From Salvia splendens (Eukaryota; Streptophyta; Magnoliopsida; Lamiales; Lamiaceae), in the NCBI RefSeq assembly GCF_004379255.2, contig NC_056046.1, positions 3,906,001 through 3,970,000 on the forward strand: a stretch of DNA of 64,000 bases, read 5' to 3'. Below, in pieces: positions 22,110-35,911 of this stretch. How positions within the stretch are numbered: position 1 is the first letter of the stretch; the number at the start of each line of letters is the position of its first letter. The notes beneath the pieces are model-generated. The model was not told where the DNA came from. It made no database searches and saw nothing but the letters and a program-made list of their open reading frames with translations. Made by a program: the position numbers and the translations under genes.

Positions 22110-25100
22110 ATGGCGGAGAACGATGATGCTATGGAGGCTCTCAAGAGAGAAGCAGTTGATTTGGTATTTTTTTGGTCCTTTGTTTTTAATTTTTCAAGTT
22201 TTCTCTGTGGTGGTTGATTGAAATCCGTTTTAATTTGATTTTTTGGTAGGAAAATATACCGATAGAAGAGGTGTTTGAGAATCTGAGGTGCACGAAGGAG
22301 GGGCTTTCAACGGAGGATGTTAACCGGAGGCTTGAAATTTTTGGTCAAAACAAACTCGAGGAGAAAGAGGTGAGAATTTCTTCTCCTTAATTTTCGAGCT
22401 CTGCTTTTTAATCGATTTTTGCCTCTTTTGGAATTTTCTGTATTTGATTTTACTTTTTTTCATGAAAAATTGCAGGAGAGTAAGTTTCTGAAATTTTTAG
22501 GATTCATGTGGAATCCTCTTTCGTGGGTGATGGAAGCTGCGGCAATCATGGCGATCGCTCTCGCTAATGGAGGAGTTAGTTTCTGCGACCCTCTCTCTCT
22601 CTTCTCTCTCTGTCTATATATATATATACATATACATATATCTACGTCTTTCTACAGCTGATATTACTGCCACTTTTTTTTGTAACGGAAAACTCGAGTT
22701 AGAGCATCCACAGTGGGGCGCCCTTGCCCGCCCTATGCACCGCCACGTCGGCATTTTATCCTCCTCCTGCCCTTCCACCTGTAGTGGGGCGCCCTAAGGC
22801 ACGCCTTAAGAGGCGCCCTAAGCATTTTCTTCTATTTTAATACTTAAATAACTATAAAAATTAGAAAAAACCTTCATTTCATTTATAAATTTAATACATT
22901 ACAATACGGATTACAAAAAAAATACGCAAACTCAGCGACGGCGGTTACGGGCCCACACTTCTTCAACCATGTCGTTCATGAGCTGCGCCTCCGCCTCCGC
23001 CTCCTCACGTTGCATTATGGCTAAGCATTCCGCCATTGCGTCGTGCACGGCTGCATTTAAGGCTCGAGTCAAGGTCGGACTACCGTCCTCCGAGGAACTC
23101 CGTCGTCGTCGTGGCTCATTTTTGTTTGTGAGAGATGGAGAAACATGAGAGATGAGAGAGATGAGAGATGCGAGAAATGTTCGTATGAAAAATAGAATGA
23201 CAAACGAGGTTTAAATAGACAAATTTCGAATTAAAAAAAAAAAACGCGTTGCATCGTCCGCGGCGTCCACAGTGGTCGGACGATGGCGCGGACGATAGGC
23301 ATCGTCCGCGCTTCGTCCACGGACTAAGCGTAGGGCGCGGACGACGCATCGTCCGTGGAGCCACAGTGGCGGACGATAGCGCGCCCGATGCATCGGGTGC
23401 GCTATCGTCCGCCCCACTGTGGATGGCCTTATCTAGTTCTAGACATGTTAAGTAATTAATTAATTAGTACTTTAATTAGAGGAAGTCATGAATTGGATTA
23501 TTTATTGATGATTGCTGCTTGTTTGTGTATCCAATGTGTTCAGGGGAAGCCGCCGGATTGGCAGGACTTCGTTGGGATCATTGTGCTTCTCGTAATCAAC
23601 TCGACCATAAGTTTCGTAGAGGAGAATAATGCTGGTAATGCTGCGGCTGCCCTCATGGCACGGCTTGCTCCCAAAGCAAAGGTTTGTGGTTTATGATGTG
23701 CAACCTATTTAGCATTTCCAGCTCAGTGATTCGTGCTTAATGATGATACGTTGATCAGGTTCTTAGAGACGGGCGCTGGAACGAGGAAGATGCTGCTATT
23801 CTTGTCCCTGGTGATGTAGTTAGTATAAAGCTGGGGGATATTATTCCAGCTGATGCTCGTCTCCTTGACGGCGATCCTCTCAAGATAGACCAGGTCCTTA
23901 TTTACATTAGTTCTTGATTTGGAATATTTCATTGGATTTTGTATAGCTAGCTTTCCATTTGTTCTGTTGAATGCTGAGCTGTCATCCTGTTTTCTGTTGT
24001 AGTCTGCTTTAACTGGGGAGTCCCTGCCCGTGACGAAAAGCCCTGGAGATGGTGTGTACTCAGGGTCTACTGTCAAACAAGGTGAGATTGAGGCTGTGGT
24101 GATTGCAACTGGTGTCCATACCTTCTTTGGCAAAGCTGCTCATCTCGTAGACTCTACTAATCAAGTTGGTCATTTTCAGAAGGTGAGTACCATGAAGATA
24201 TTGATCGTAACATCACAACTAGAATCATTGGATCATAGCGATGTTACTACTCGTTTAATGGGAGCACCCTAGTATTCACTGACATACTGCTTTCATTTGT
24301 GCTTTCTAGGTGTTGACCGCAATTGGAAACTTCTGCATATGTTCTATTGCGGTCGGAATGATCATTGAGATCATTGTAATGTATCCTATTCAACACCGAC
24401 CTTATCGTCCTGGAATTGATAACCTACTTGTGCTTCTCATTGGAGGGATCCCCATTGCGATGCCAACAGTCTTATCTGTTACAATGGCGATTGGTTCACA
24501 CCGTTTATCCCAGCAGGTAGAATGACCGGCCTCTTTGTTGAAACGGCTCTAGTTTGAAGAATTTTTTTTACTATTAATGTATTTTTTCTGCTAATTTATC
24601 AGGGAGCTATCACTAAGAGAATGACAGCAATTGAAGAAATGGCTGGAATGGATGTCCTCTGCAGTGACAAAACTGGAACGTTGACACTGAACAAACTATC
24701 TGTTGACAAAAACATTATTGAGGTTAATGCAACTGTCTCTTGCATTAGGCCATTCAGACCTTATTTAACATTTGATATTTCTTGCTATAGGTCTTCACTC
24801 AAGGCGTGGATCCAGATACTGTTGTTTTAATGGCTGCCAGAGCCTCTCGGTTGGAAAACCAAGATGCTATTGATGCTGCAATAGTGGGAATGTTGGCTGA
24901 CCCTAAGGAGGTATGAATGCTGTTCATGTAAATCTTGAGACATATATCGTATGCCACTTTCTTCAGTATTTGTTCTATGATGTATCTTATTACATGTGAC
25001 CTCGTTTCTTTGTGTTTTTAAAATGTTATCTTATTTTACAGGCAAGGGCTGGTATTCAAGAGGTTCATTTCTTACCATTCAATCCGACTGACAAGCGTAC

Positions 25101-27949
25101 AGCTTTGGCATACATAGATAACGAAGGGAAAATGCATAGAGTCAGCAAAGGTGCCCCTGAACAGGTCTGCCTATATATCCTAATAATTGATTGTTGTAGC
25201 ATTTTTAAAATGGTGGTCTTAATCTGTTAAGCACTTGGTTTTCAGATACTAAACCTGGCATACAATAGATCTGAGATTGAGCGAAGAGTGCATTCTGTCA
25301 TTGACAAGTTCGCAGAGCGTGGGCTACGATCACTTGCTGTGGCATACCAGGTGATGTGATGATTCCCTTGTTAATTTCATGTACATTGTTGATACAGAAG
25401 CTGCGTGTGTCTCGGAGCTCACTCTCGTGTGGCTTTTTTGTACTGTAGGAAGTTCCCGAGGGAAGAAAGGAGAGCCCTGGAGGTCCATGGAAGTTTATAG
25501 GACTCCTGCCTCTGTTTGATCCTCCTAGGCATGACAGTGCAGAGACTATTAGAAGGGCTCTGAATTTAGGTGTAAATGTTAAAATGATTACTGGTGAGCA
25601 TGTTTGGGCCTTTTTTCTCTTCTGTGCATATTTTGATGAACTAAACCCCTCATGACTCATGAGGTGTGAACTAAATACGGAAAATAAGAGAAGTACTAAT
25701 CCTGCCACTGTCGAGTACATACTTATGTTTAACTGCATCTTTATCAATGGTTATTAGATTTATATGTGCAATCGTGCAATCTTCTTCAGGTGATCAGCTA
25801 GCAATAGGAAAGGAAACAGGACGCCGTTTGGGAATGGGAACAAACATGTACCCTTCTTCTGCTTTATTAGGAAATGACAAAGATGAATCTATCATTGCTT
25901 TGCCGGTTGATGAGTTGATTGAAAAGGCTGATGGTTTCGCTGGTGTTTTCCCTGGTATGCCTCGTTGCTCTATATAACTAGCATGTTAGGGGCTTTGTAT
26001 TCGTCATTTGTAGCTTCGTCTCTTGCTTTCAAAGTGGTTGTTTGCCATCAATCATTCTTGTCTTCATAGCGCGTTATGGACATTTACACATTTTCAGAGC
26101 ACAAGTATGAAATTGTCAAGCGCCTACAAGCTCGGAAGCACATATGTGGGATGACTGGTGATGGTGTGAATGATGCCCCAGCACTTAAGAAGGCTGATAT
26201 CGGGATCGCTGTAGCTGATGCAACTGACGCCGCTCGAAGCGCATCAGATATTGTACTTACAGAACCTGGTCTAAGTGTTATAATCAGTGCGGTGCTTACC
26301 AGTCGAGCTATATTCCAGAGGATGAAAAATTACACTGTAAGCTTCATTAAGCAACTAGAAACTGCCATTATATCGCTGTTTGAAAATTTTATAAAGCACG
26401 TAGTCATATATCACTACAATATTGGAAATTTTGTCCCCCCATCCCGCATATGACTTGGTACATTTCCATCATATTTTTAACTTTCCCCTTCTCATGCAAC
26501 TCGAGTTTGCTGACCAGTTCCTCCGAATTGCAGATCTACGCAGTTTCCATCACAATCCGTATTGTGGTAAGTCTGCAATACAATTATTTGACTAATGCTA
26601 TAAAAGAATATCTTTGTCAATTTCATTACTAAGATAATAGTACTACATTACGCTGCTCGAATTGATTTTATCAGTTTGTTTTGCTGAGTGAATACATTTG
26701 TTGCATTTTTGCAGCTTGGCTTTATGTTACTTGCTCTCATATGGAAATTTGACTTCCCGCCATTTATGGTTCTGATCATCGCGATATTAAATGATGGTAC
26801 GTTTTATGGCTTATATGCATGATTTCATGGCATCTCGCCTTCATAGTTCTGTTATTATTTGTCGTCTGTAGCAATAATAGGCAACATTCTGAAAGTACAG
26901 GTACCATCATGACAATATCGAAGGATAGGGTGAAACCGTCTCCTTTACCGGACAGCTGGAAACTAGCCGAGATTTTCACAACTGGAATTGTTCTAGGTGG
27001 CTACTTAGCAATGATGACAGTGATCTTCTTCTGGGCAGTTTATGATACAGACTTCTTTCCAGTAAGTGTCCCTTTTCCCTTGAACTGGTGAAATCATAAT
27101 GCTAATAGTTTACATGTGAAAATTTGTATTGATGCGTCTCGAAATGCAGAGGACGTTTGGAGTCTCGTCGCTTGAGGTACCAGTGGACCGTATCATGCTG
27201 CCCGACTTGAAAAAGAAGCTTGCCTCGGCTATATACTTGCAAGTGAGTATAGTCAGCCAGGCCCTCATCTTCGTGACAAGATCCCGAAGCTGGTCTTTTA
27301 TCGAGCGCCCGGGACTTCTACTCATGGGGGCTTTCCTCATTGCTCAGCTTGTAAGCCAACTCTCCCCTTAGATTCTGCATAGTACCTTTTTCTCTCTGTC
27401 TCAATATTATTTTCTGGCAGATTGCAACTCTGATCGCGGTTTATGCAAACTGGAACTTCGCTGAGATCGAGGGTATAGGGTGGGGTTGGGCCGGCGTGAT
27501 ATGGCTATACAATATCGTGTTCTACTTCCCACTGGATTTGATCAAGTTCTTCATCCGATATGCTCTAAGTGGAAGGGCGTGGGATCTTGTGATTGAGCAA
27601 AGGGTAGGAATATAATCTTACTAGGTAATTAATTTGTTTAGTAGAATGTTAACACTAATCATCTTGCTTGATGCAGATTGCATTCACTAGGAAAAAGGAT
27701 TTTGGAAAGGAAGACCGCGAACTCAAGTGGGCGCAGGCGCAGAGGACCCTGCATGGGCTCCATCCGCCACAGACGGAATTCAGCGAACGCAGCAATCACA
27801 CAGAACTCAACCGGATAGCTGAAGAGGCGAAGCGACGAGCAGAGATGGCAAGGCTGAGAGAGCTGCATACACTGAAAGGGCATGTTGAGTCGGTGATAAA
27901 GATGAAGAATCTGGACATTGACACAATTCAACAATCTTACACGGTTTGA
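22110..27949 (+). CDS. AHA: Plasma-membrane H+-ATPase (P3A-type proton pump)
   Basis: Pumps protons out of the cell with ATP, energising the plasma membrane. Twenty exons join in frame to 960 residues: 22110-22163, 22250-22369, 22476-22574, 23544-23681, 23759-23893, 24003-24182, 24310-24516, 24603-24722, 24791-24910, 25042-25164, 25246-25350, 25449-25593, 25790-25954, 26098-26336, 26534-26566, 26715-26796, 26901-27061, 27150-27350, 27421-27603, 27677-27949. Visible motifs are TGES near 186-189 (actuator), CSDKTGTLT with the phosphorylated Asp near 333, GDGVNDAP near 591-598, and the ILND segment near 685-688 with the proton-binding Asp of transmembrane segment 6. The autoinhibitory C-terminus ends QSYTV, whose penultimate Thr (959) is the known 14-3-3 docking site after phosphorylation. 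All catalytic residues look intact. Intron 3 holds a 727-bp transposon. Confidence 0.96.
22702..23428 (-). mobile_element. PIF/Harbinger deletion derivative in H+-ATPase intron 3
   Basis: Inverted ends GAGCATCCACAGTGGGGCG and CGCCCCACTGTGGATGGCC with TTA duplicated on both sides (22699-22701 and 23429-23431). On the minus strand near 22935-23120 is a short coding relic ending [16 protein letters not shown], which matches the C-terminal tail of ALP1-like transposases (compare DLIEELWARR at the end of the pseudogene at 14110). The catalytic core has been deleted. The exon 3 donor (22575) and exon 4 acceptor (23542-23543) remain intact. Confidence 0.88.
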
Positions 27950-28165
27950 GTTTGATGGAAACGATGAGTCGACAATGGAGGAGTTGGGAAAAGCAGCATT
28001 TTGGAATCATAGTTTTCTCTATACCTGATTTTGTTGTGTGTAAATGTTATCCAAATTTCCATGTATTTAGGATTTAGGTATCAGAACGCGACTCTAAATA
28101 AGCGGCTACTTCTTACTACGTTGCACTTGGTTCGTAACAACTTAGGATCACAATTTCAAACTCAA
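27950..28165. other. 3' UTR of the H+-ATPase gene and spacer
   Basis: Transcribed 3' region presumably ending before 28166. No other feature is seen. Confidence 0.45.
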
Positions 28166-28390
28166 ATGGAGCTGGAATGCCTTGCTTCTTGAATAACGTG
28201 TTCCCATTCCGACAAACCTTTACATTGTATATTTGGAGTACCAAAAGAATCATTTTTCTTTACAATAATAACTGGAATTTCCTCACCAGGACGCCTAATT
28301 GCTGTAAAATCAACATGTGTACTGGTATCAGTAGTGCCTGTATCAGCCACTATGTCCACGAACTCTAAACTACATTTGCTAATAGATGTC
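28166..28390 (-). pseudogene. NDUFAF7-like gene fragment (3' end, rearranged)
   Basis: On the minus strand this stretch repeats pieces of the NDUFAF7-like gene at 31479-34501: an intron 8/exon 9 border segment (shared GCAAATGTAGTTT and then VDF-AIR...EEIP) followed by the end of the last exon (EARHSSS in one frame, KQGIPAPFE in another). The body of the last exon is missing and the frames no longer agree. It appears to be the remnant of a second, tandem copy of the locus. Confidence 0.75.
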
Positions 28391-28444
28391 TATTAATACT
28401 TGCTATTAGTACAAGATACATAAAGACAACATCAAATGGGGATG

Positions 28445-30283
28445 CATGCACCTGGTTCAAAAATCGCCGGTTCACGGTTCAACATTTTCATGAACCTGAA
28501 CCGGCCCACCAAGGGTTCCGGCGGTTCCGGTTCAACAAAACAGGCGGTTCATGGGGCGGTTCAAAACCGCCGCTTTTTAGCCGAAACCGCCGGTTCCGGG
28601 CCGGTTCGGCGGTTCAGTTTTTTTTTTCTTCTTCTCGTTTTAATGTTTATTTCAACGAGACTACAAATCACAAGTCACAACTTATGAGTTACATTTTAAT
28701 ACACTTAATGTTGGACTTGAGCCTTTGGATTGAAAAAGAGTGTGTTGGATGCTTATCTTTTATAGCTACATGTTCTTGGATGTGTTGTTCTTTCTTTGGA
28801 TAAAACTCTTTATTTATAACTACATGATACATCTCCATCATCTTTGTTTATATTAGTTTATATCTTGACTATATTCTATTATTATAACTTAATAACAAAT
28901 ATAATTACATAAAGTATTATTCTTTAATTCTTTATCATTATCGATTTGTTTGTGTATAAGTTTATGTGTATGTTAACTAATAAATACTATCATTATACAC
29001 ATTAAGAGAATATTTATTATACAAATTGTATTAATCTAGGGATAACTATAATATGAATAATTATTTATCTATATACAAATCATATTACTCAATAATTGTT
29101 TATTCTTATCTATCAAGAATATATTCACAAATAATAATTTTATTTATATAATTTATACTACATGTATTAGAATAACAACTATTATACAAAATCATACTAT
29201 TAGTCTACTACTAATATATAAATATATAAACTATATTATACCACTAAACAAATCATTCTTTAGTTATCTATTTTTATCATTATTATACCAATTATATTAT
29301 TTGTCATTTTTTTCACATTTTAATCAATATATTGAGAAAAATTAGCAACATACTTACATTTAAATCCAATTATTTGAACACGTCCACATTCTATAAATAT
29401 ACAAATTATTAGCAACATGCAACATTCAAATTTAATTAAACTATTCTAGTTGATGCTATTATTATCAATAAATTTGTCTTAGAAAAAGAATCATAACAAA
29501 AATAAAGATAAAGTTAGTGAATAATAAAATGTACGGGGCAGTAAAAAATAAAGAAAAGTAGAAAACAAAAGAAAGTTTTGTATCCCACATTGGAAAAAGA
29601 TGAATAAATGATCTAAACATGTAGTTATAAAATAAAATACTTCAACATATTTTGTCCTACATTGAAAGTGAAACAAAAAATATTCAAGGATGTCTCTATA
29701 AAAGAGAAACAACCAAGAATGGTTTCTTAGAATTCTTAAAAGTGAGCACATTTAAATCCAATTATTAATTATTATTATTATTATTTGAACACATCCACAT
29801 TCTATAAATATACAAATTATGAGCAACATGCAACATTCAAATTTAATTGAATTATTCTATTTGATTCTATTATTATCTATAAATTTGTCTTAGAAAATGA
29901 ATCATAACAAAAATAAAGATAAAGTTAGTGAATAATAAAATGTAGAAATATTCAAGGATGACTCTATAAAAAGAAACAACAAAGAATGGTTCTTAGAATC
30001 ATAGGCCAAACAAATAAATATGCGCTATTATGAAATTATTTTTATTTGTGAAAATTGATATTTAAAAATTGATTTTATAAATAATAAATATATATTTAAA
30101 TGTTATTTGAACCGATAGTTCGAACTGGCGAACCGGCGGCCGCCGGTTCTGGTTTCTAAAATTCTTGAACCTGAACCGGCTCGCATGAACTGCCGAACCG
30201 TCTGCCGGTTTGGAACCGCCGGGCCAGTTCTGGTTCTGAGAATCGGCGGTTCCAAACCGGCGGTCCGGTTCGGTTTGTGCATG
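28445..30283. mobile_element. hAT-like non-autonomous element with GGTTCCGGCGGTT ends
   Basis: Both ends begin with CATGCAC/GTGCATG and continue into arrays of GGTTC, CCGGCGGTTC and their complements (about 28450-28620 and 30105-30275), arranged as inverted subterminal repeats. The middle is AT-rich with no transposase. It contains a direct duplication of about 180 bp (29358-29533 and 29748-29944). Insertion into a tRNA gene fixes the borders to a few bases. I could not see a clean 8-bp target duplication, so hAT is inferred from the end structure. Confidence 0.65.
29358..29944 (+). repeat. Direct repeat inside the hAT-like element
   Basis: Segments 29358-29533 and 29748-29944 are about 90 percent alike by eye and share ATTCTATAAATATACAAATT and AAAGATAAAGTTAGTGAATA. 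They indicate an internal duplication. Confidence 0.75.
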
Positions 30284-30934
30284 ATGGTAGAGCTCTCGCT
30301 TAGCATGCGAGAGGTATGGGGATTGATACCCCGAATCTCCAATTCTTTTAGTATTTTTCAATAGTATTATTTTCATTTAAAAATATTTTTTAAGATTGAT
30401 AAAATGTCACTGTAGTTCTTTGTTTTTTGGGCTTGGACGAGAGTAGTCAATGTGTATGTGGTTGATGTCATGTGATTTTTAAATTTGATATTTATAATTA
30501 TGCAGAAAAAAAATTGAATATTATGGAGTAGTTGCTAGGGGCATAGTCGTTTGGTCATGGTTTTCAAAATAGTAGTAGTATTGAACTTTATTTTAGAATT
30601 CGACAATTTTTTTATCTTTTCGTTACTATAATTGCAATAAGTTTGTTTGTCCAAATCTTGTCCTTTACTAGTGAGGTGCCGTTTTAGTGGATTAAATAAG
30701 AAAAGAAATACCACAAAGATAACACGGCTGTTTATTTTTTACCATCATGAGAAAATAATTTGATTCAGCTTATTTTTACCACCGTGAGATTCTGTTTTAT
30801 AAAAATAATTTGATTCATTGATTTTTTAATTTTTATTTAAACAGTGAAACTAATAAGAATCTTGAATATAGAGAAAATATAAAAAAAAGTTTAAGATTTT
30901 TATTCTCCAACTAAACATACTTTTTGTTTTTAGA

Positions 30935-30988
30935 ACACCGTGCCTCTCGCATGCAAAGCGAGCGCTCTACCATTTGAGCGACATCCCC
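30935..30988 (-). pseudogene. Truncated tRNA-Ala(TGC) gene
   Basis: Minus strand from 30988: GGGGATGTCGCTC, then GGTAGAGCG and the anticodon arm CTCGC-TTTGCAT-GCGAG, and AGGCACGG. After that the T-arm and acceptor strand are replaced by unrelated A-rich sequence. It is the counterpart of the copy at 35213-35283. Confidence 0.72.
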
Positions 30989-31478
30989 TTTTTTTCTTTC
31001 TGTTTTGCATAATATTACACATTTTTAAATTGAATGTACATCAACATTAGATGATGGTATTCTGATTACTATAGAACTTATAAATTTGAATACTTACAAT
31101 AAGAAAAATAACCCACTCACAACATATACACTCAAAATATATTGAAAAATAATATAGAAATACATAATACTTGACCTTTTGAGATACCTAGCAAAGAATT
31201 TAGGATTACAAATTTACAATACACTTTTGTAACAATTAGTACTTAATTTACTAAATAAAGAATTTGAAATTCACTTAGAATATTATACTTCAAAGTCAAT
31301 TCCATAAACTTACAATTCTAACGCAATTCCAATATCATGGTACCAAATGAACTCTTTATTTTTTTATTAACGTATACATCCAGAACAAGACTCCTCTTAT
31401 AGTACTTCGTAACAACAATTTCTACGAAGCCAATGCTGTTGTGTAGTAAGAAATGCATGGCATACTTAGACCAATATT
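30989..31478. other. Spacer 3' of the NDUFAF7-like gene
   Basis: AT-rich sequence with no coding or RNA signal that I can support. It probably includes the former 3' UTR of the minus-strand gene ending at 31479. Confidence 0.4.
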
Positions 31479-34501
<3,023 letters not shown>

Positions 34502-34602
34502 TTCTGCTGGCTGATTCAGTTTGAGTTGTCGTGCTTTTTCTATAAAGCACTAGTATTTTGCTTGACTCTATTATCTGTTAATAGTAACGTATGCAAGCAA
34601 GT

Positions 34603-34675
34603 GGGGATGTAGCTCAGATGGTAGAGCGCTCGCTTAGCATGCGAGAGGTACGGGGATCGATACCCCGAATCTCCA
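34603..34675 (+). tRNA. tRNA-Ala (anticodon AGC)
   Basis: 73 bases from GGGGATG to CTCCA. The D-arm is GCTC...GAGC and the anticodon arm is CTCGC-TTAGCAT-GCGAG with AGC in place. The T-arm is CGGGG-ATCGATA-CCCCG. A T run follows at 34687 as a Pol III stop. The acceptor stem has one mismatch at its inner pair (G7 opposite A) compared with the usual plant gene, so function is likely but not certain. It lies about 100 bp upstream of the NDUFAF7-like gene on the other strand. Confidence 0.85.
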
Positions 34676-35212
34676 ACAAATATAAATTTTAATAAGCGTA
34701 ATTAAAAAGAAATAGAAATGAGTATTATCGTTGGTAAATTTGTCAACTCAATTTAAATAGTCTGGAAAGTTTGTCATAATTTTCAAATATGGGTAAATAA
34801 CTGTGTGATCAGTTTGATTGGATTCATTTATAGCACTATAAATAATTACTAGTTGATAAATAATGGACTCTATAGTACAATTCGATAAATTGTTATCTTT
34901 TTATAAACACAATTGAATCTCGTAATCTATGTGAAAAGCAGCCTTTTGTTAGTAAGAAATCGGTTTGGTGGATCAATGTGAAAAGAAAACACTACTCCAA
35001 TCTAAGGCCATGTAAATTAAAGGATTACTTTTATAAAATTCACCGGTTTTTTTAGTAAAATCATACGCTATTTTAGATTTTATTAAACTTGATCCACCAA
35101 AAATTTGCGTTTAAGTACAAAATCTAGAACATAGCAAAACAAACGAATGAAATGTAATCCATATTGTAAATTTGAAATTAAAGACCTTTCAATGTTTAAA
35201 AAATAATTAATT
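34676..35212. other. Spacer between the two tRNA-Ala genes
   Basis: AT-rich. It resembles in part the spacer between the broken tRNA pair at 30342-30934 (for example TTGGTGGATCAATGTGAAAAGAAAA here and TTAGTGGATTAAATAAGAAAAGAAA there), which supports a shared origin. Confidence 0.45.
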
Positions 35213-35283
35213 TGGAGATGCGGGGATCGGACCCGTGCCTCATGAATGCAAAGCGAGCGCTCTACCATTTGAGCTACATCCCC
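35213..35283 (-). tRNA. tRNA-Ala (anticodon TGC), degenerate
   Basis: Minus strand GGGGATGTAGCTC...CGCATCTCCA, 71 bases instead of 73. The acceptor stem and D-arm are good and the anticodon loop reads TTTGCAT (TGC). The 3' side of the anticodon stem is TCATG rather than GCGAG, giving two or three mismatches, and the T-arm is short. It may be a pseudogene. Confidence 0.6.
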
Positions 35284-35911
35284 TCAGCGAATGTAGATTA
35301 CTGTACTGTTTGATTTGAGTAAGATGATGATATTTTGATTAGTAACACAAATAATAACAAAAATTGCAACCTTGTTGCCTTGGAAAGATCCCCCCTCATA
35401 GTTATATCTTAGAATATATCAACCGTTGTTGCAGTAGAAATGTAATTCATATCAATCTGCAATCGAAAATATCATATTGAATTATTATTTCTTCAGATTT
35501 TGCAGTACAACAAAAGGTTCTGTGCAACTTTACAAATATGAAATAACCGTACTAAATAAATCTCAATTTCCCCATTTGATAAACACCAATATTTTAGCTT
35601 GTAGTTTGATAGCTTAGTAGAAACGAAAAAAGATAAGCATGTCTTCTTCTTGACCATTATGAATCGGAAACTTGTGAACAAATATAAAAATACTTGTGAC
35701 CAAGCCAATATAGATATGTACATCATCACTATTTCCTCTACTATGAAAGAAATGTGTGATTTTGAAATACTAATAAATAGGTGAGACATAATGGAGAAGC
35801 AATACAGAAAATTGCACTTCACTAAGCATATATACAAAGGCAGTTACCAACAGTCAGCTCTACTTCCTACAGATATTACAAGGGAATAAAAATGGCAAAC
35901 AATACTATCTT
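35284..35911. other. 3' flank of the DEAH11-like gene
   Basis: AT-rich region beyond the stop codon of the minus-strand helicase gene, presumably including its 3' UTR near 35912. No other gene is seen. Confidence 0.45.

Larger units (their letters stand above)
28438..30341 (+). pseudogene. tRNA-Ala(AGC) gene split by a hAT-like element
   Basis: GGGGATG at 28438-28444 equals the first 7 bases of the tRNA-Ala at 34603. The remaining 58 bases, from ATGGTAGAG to the 3' CTCCA, lie at 30284-30341 and include the anticodon arm CTCGC-TTAGCAT-GCGAG. A 1839-bp element sits between them. Compared with the intact 73-base gene, exactly 8 bases (positions 8-15) are missing. The gene cannot make a tRNA. 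Confidence 0.75.

Noticed and set aside
28445..30283. GGTTC-rich arrays as a CRISPR-like or satellite array
   Set aside because: The repeats are irregular, lie in inverted arrangement at the two ends of one insertion and have no unique spacers. They fit transposon subterminal repeats.
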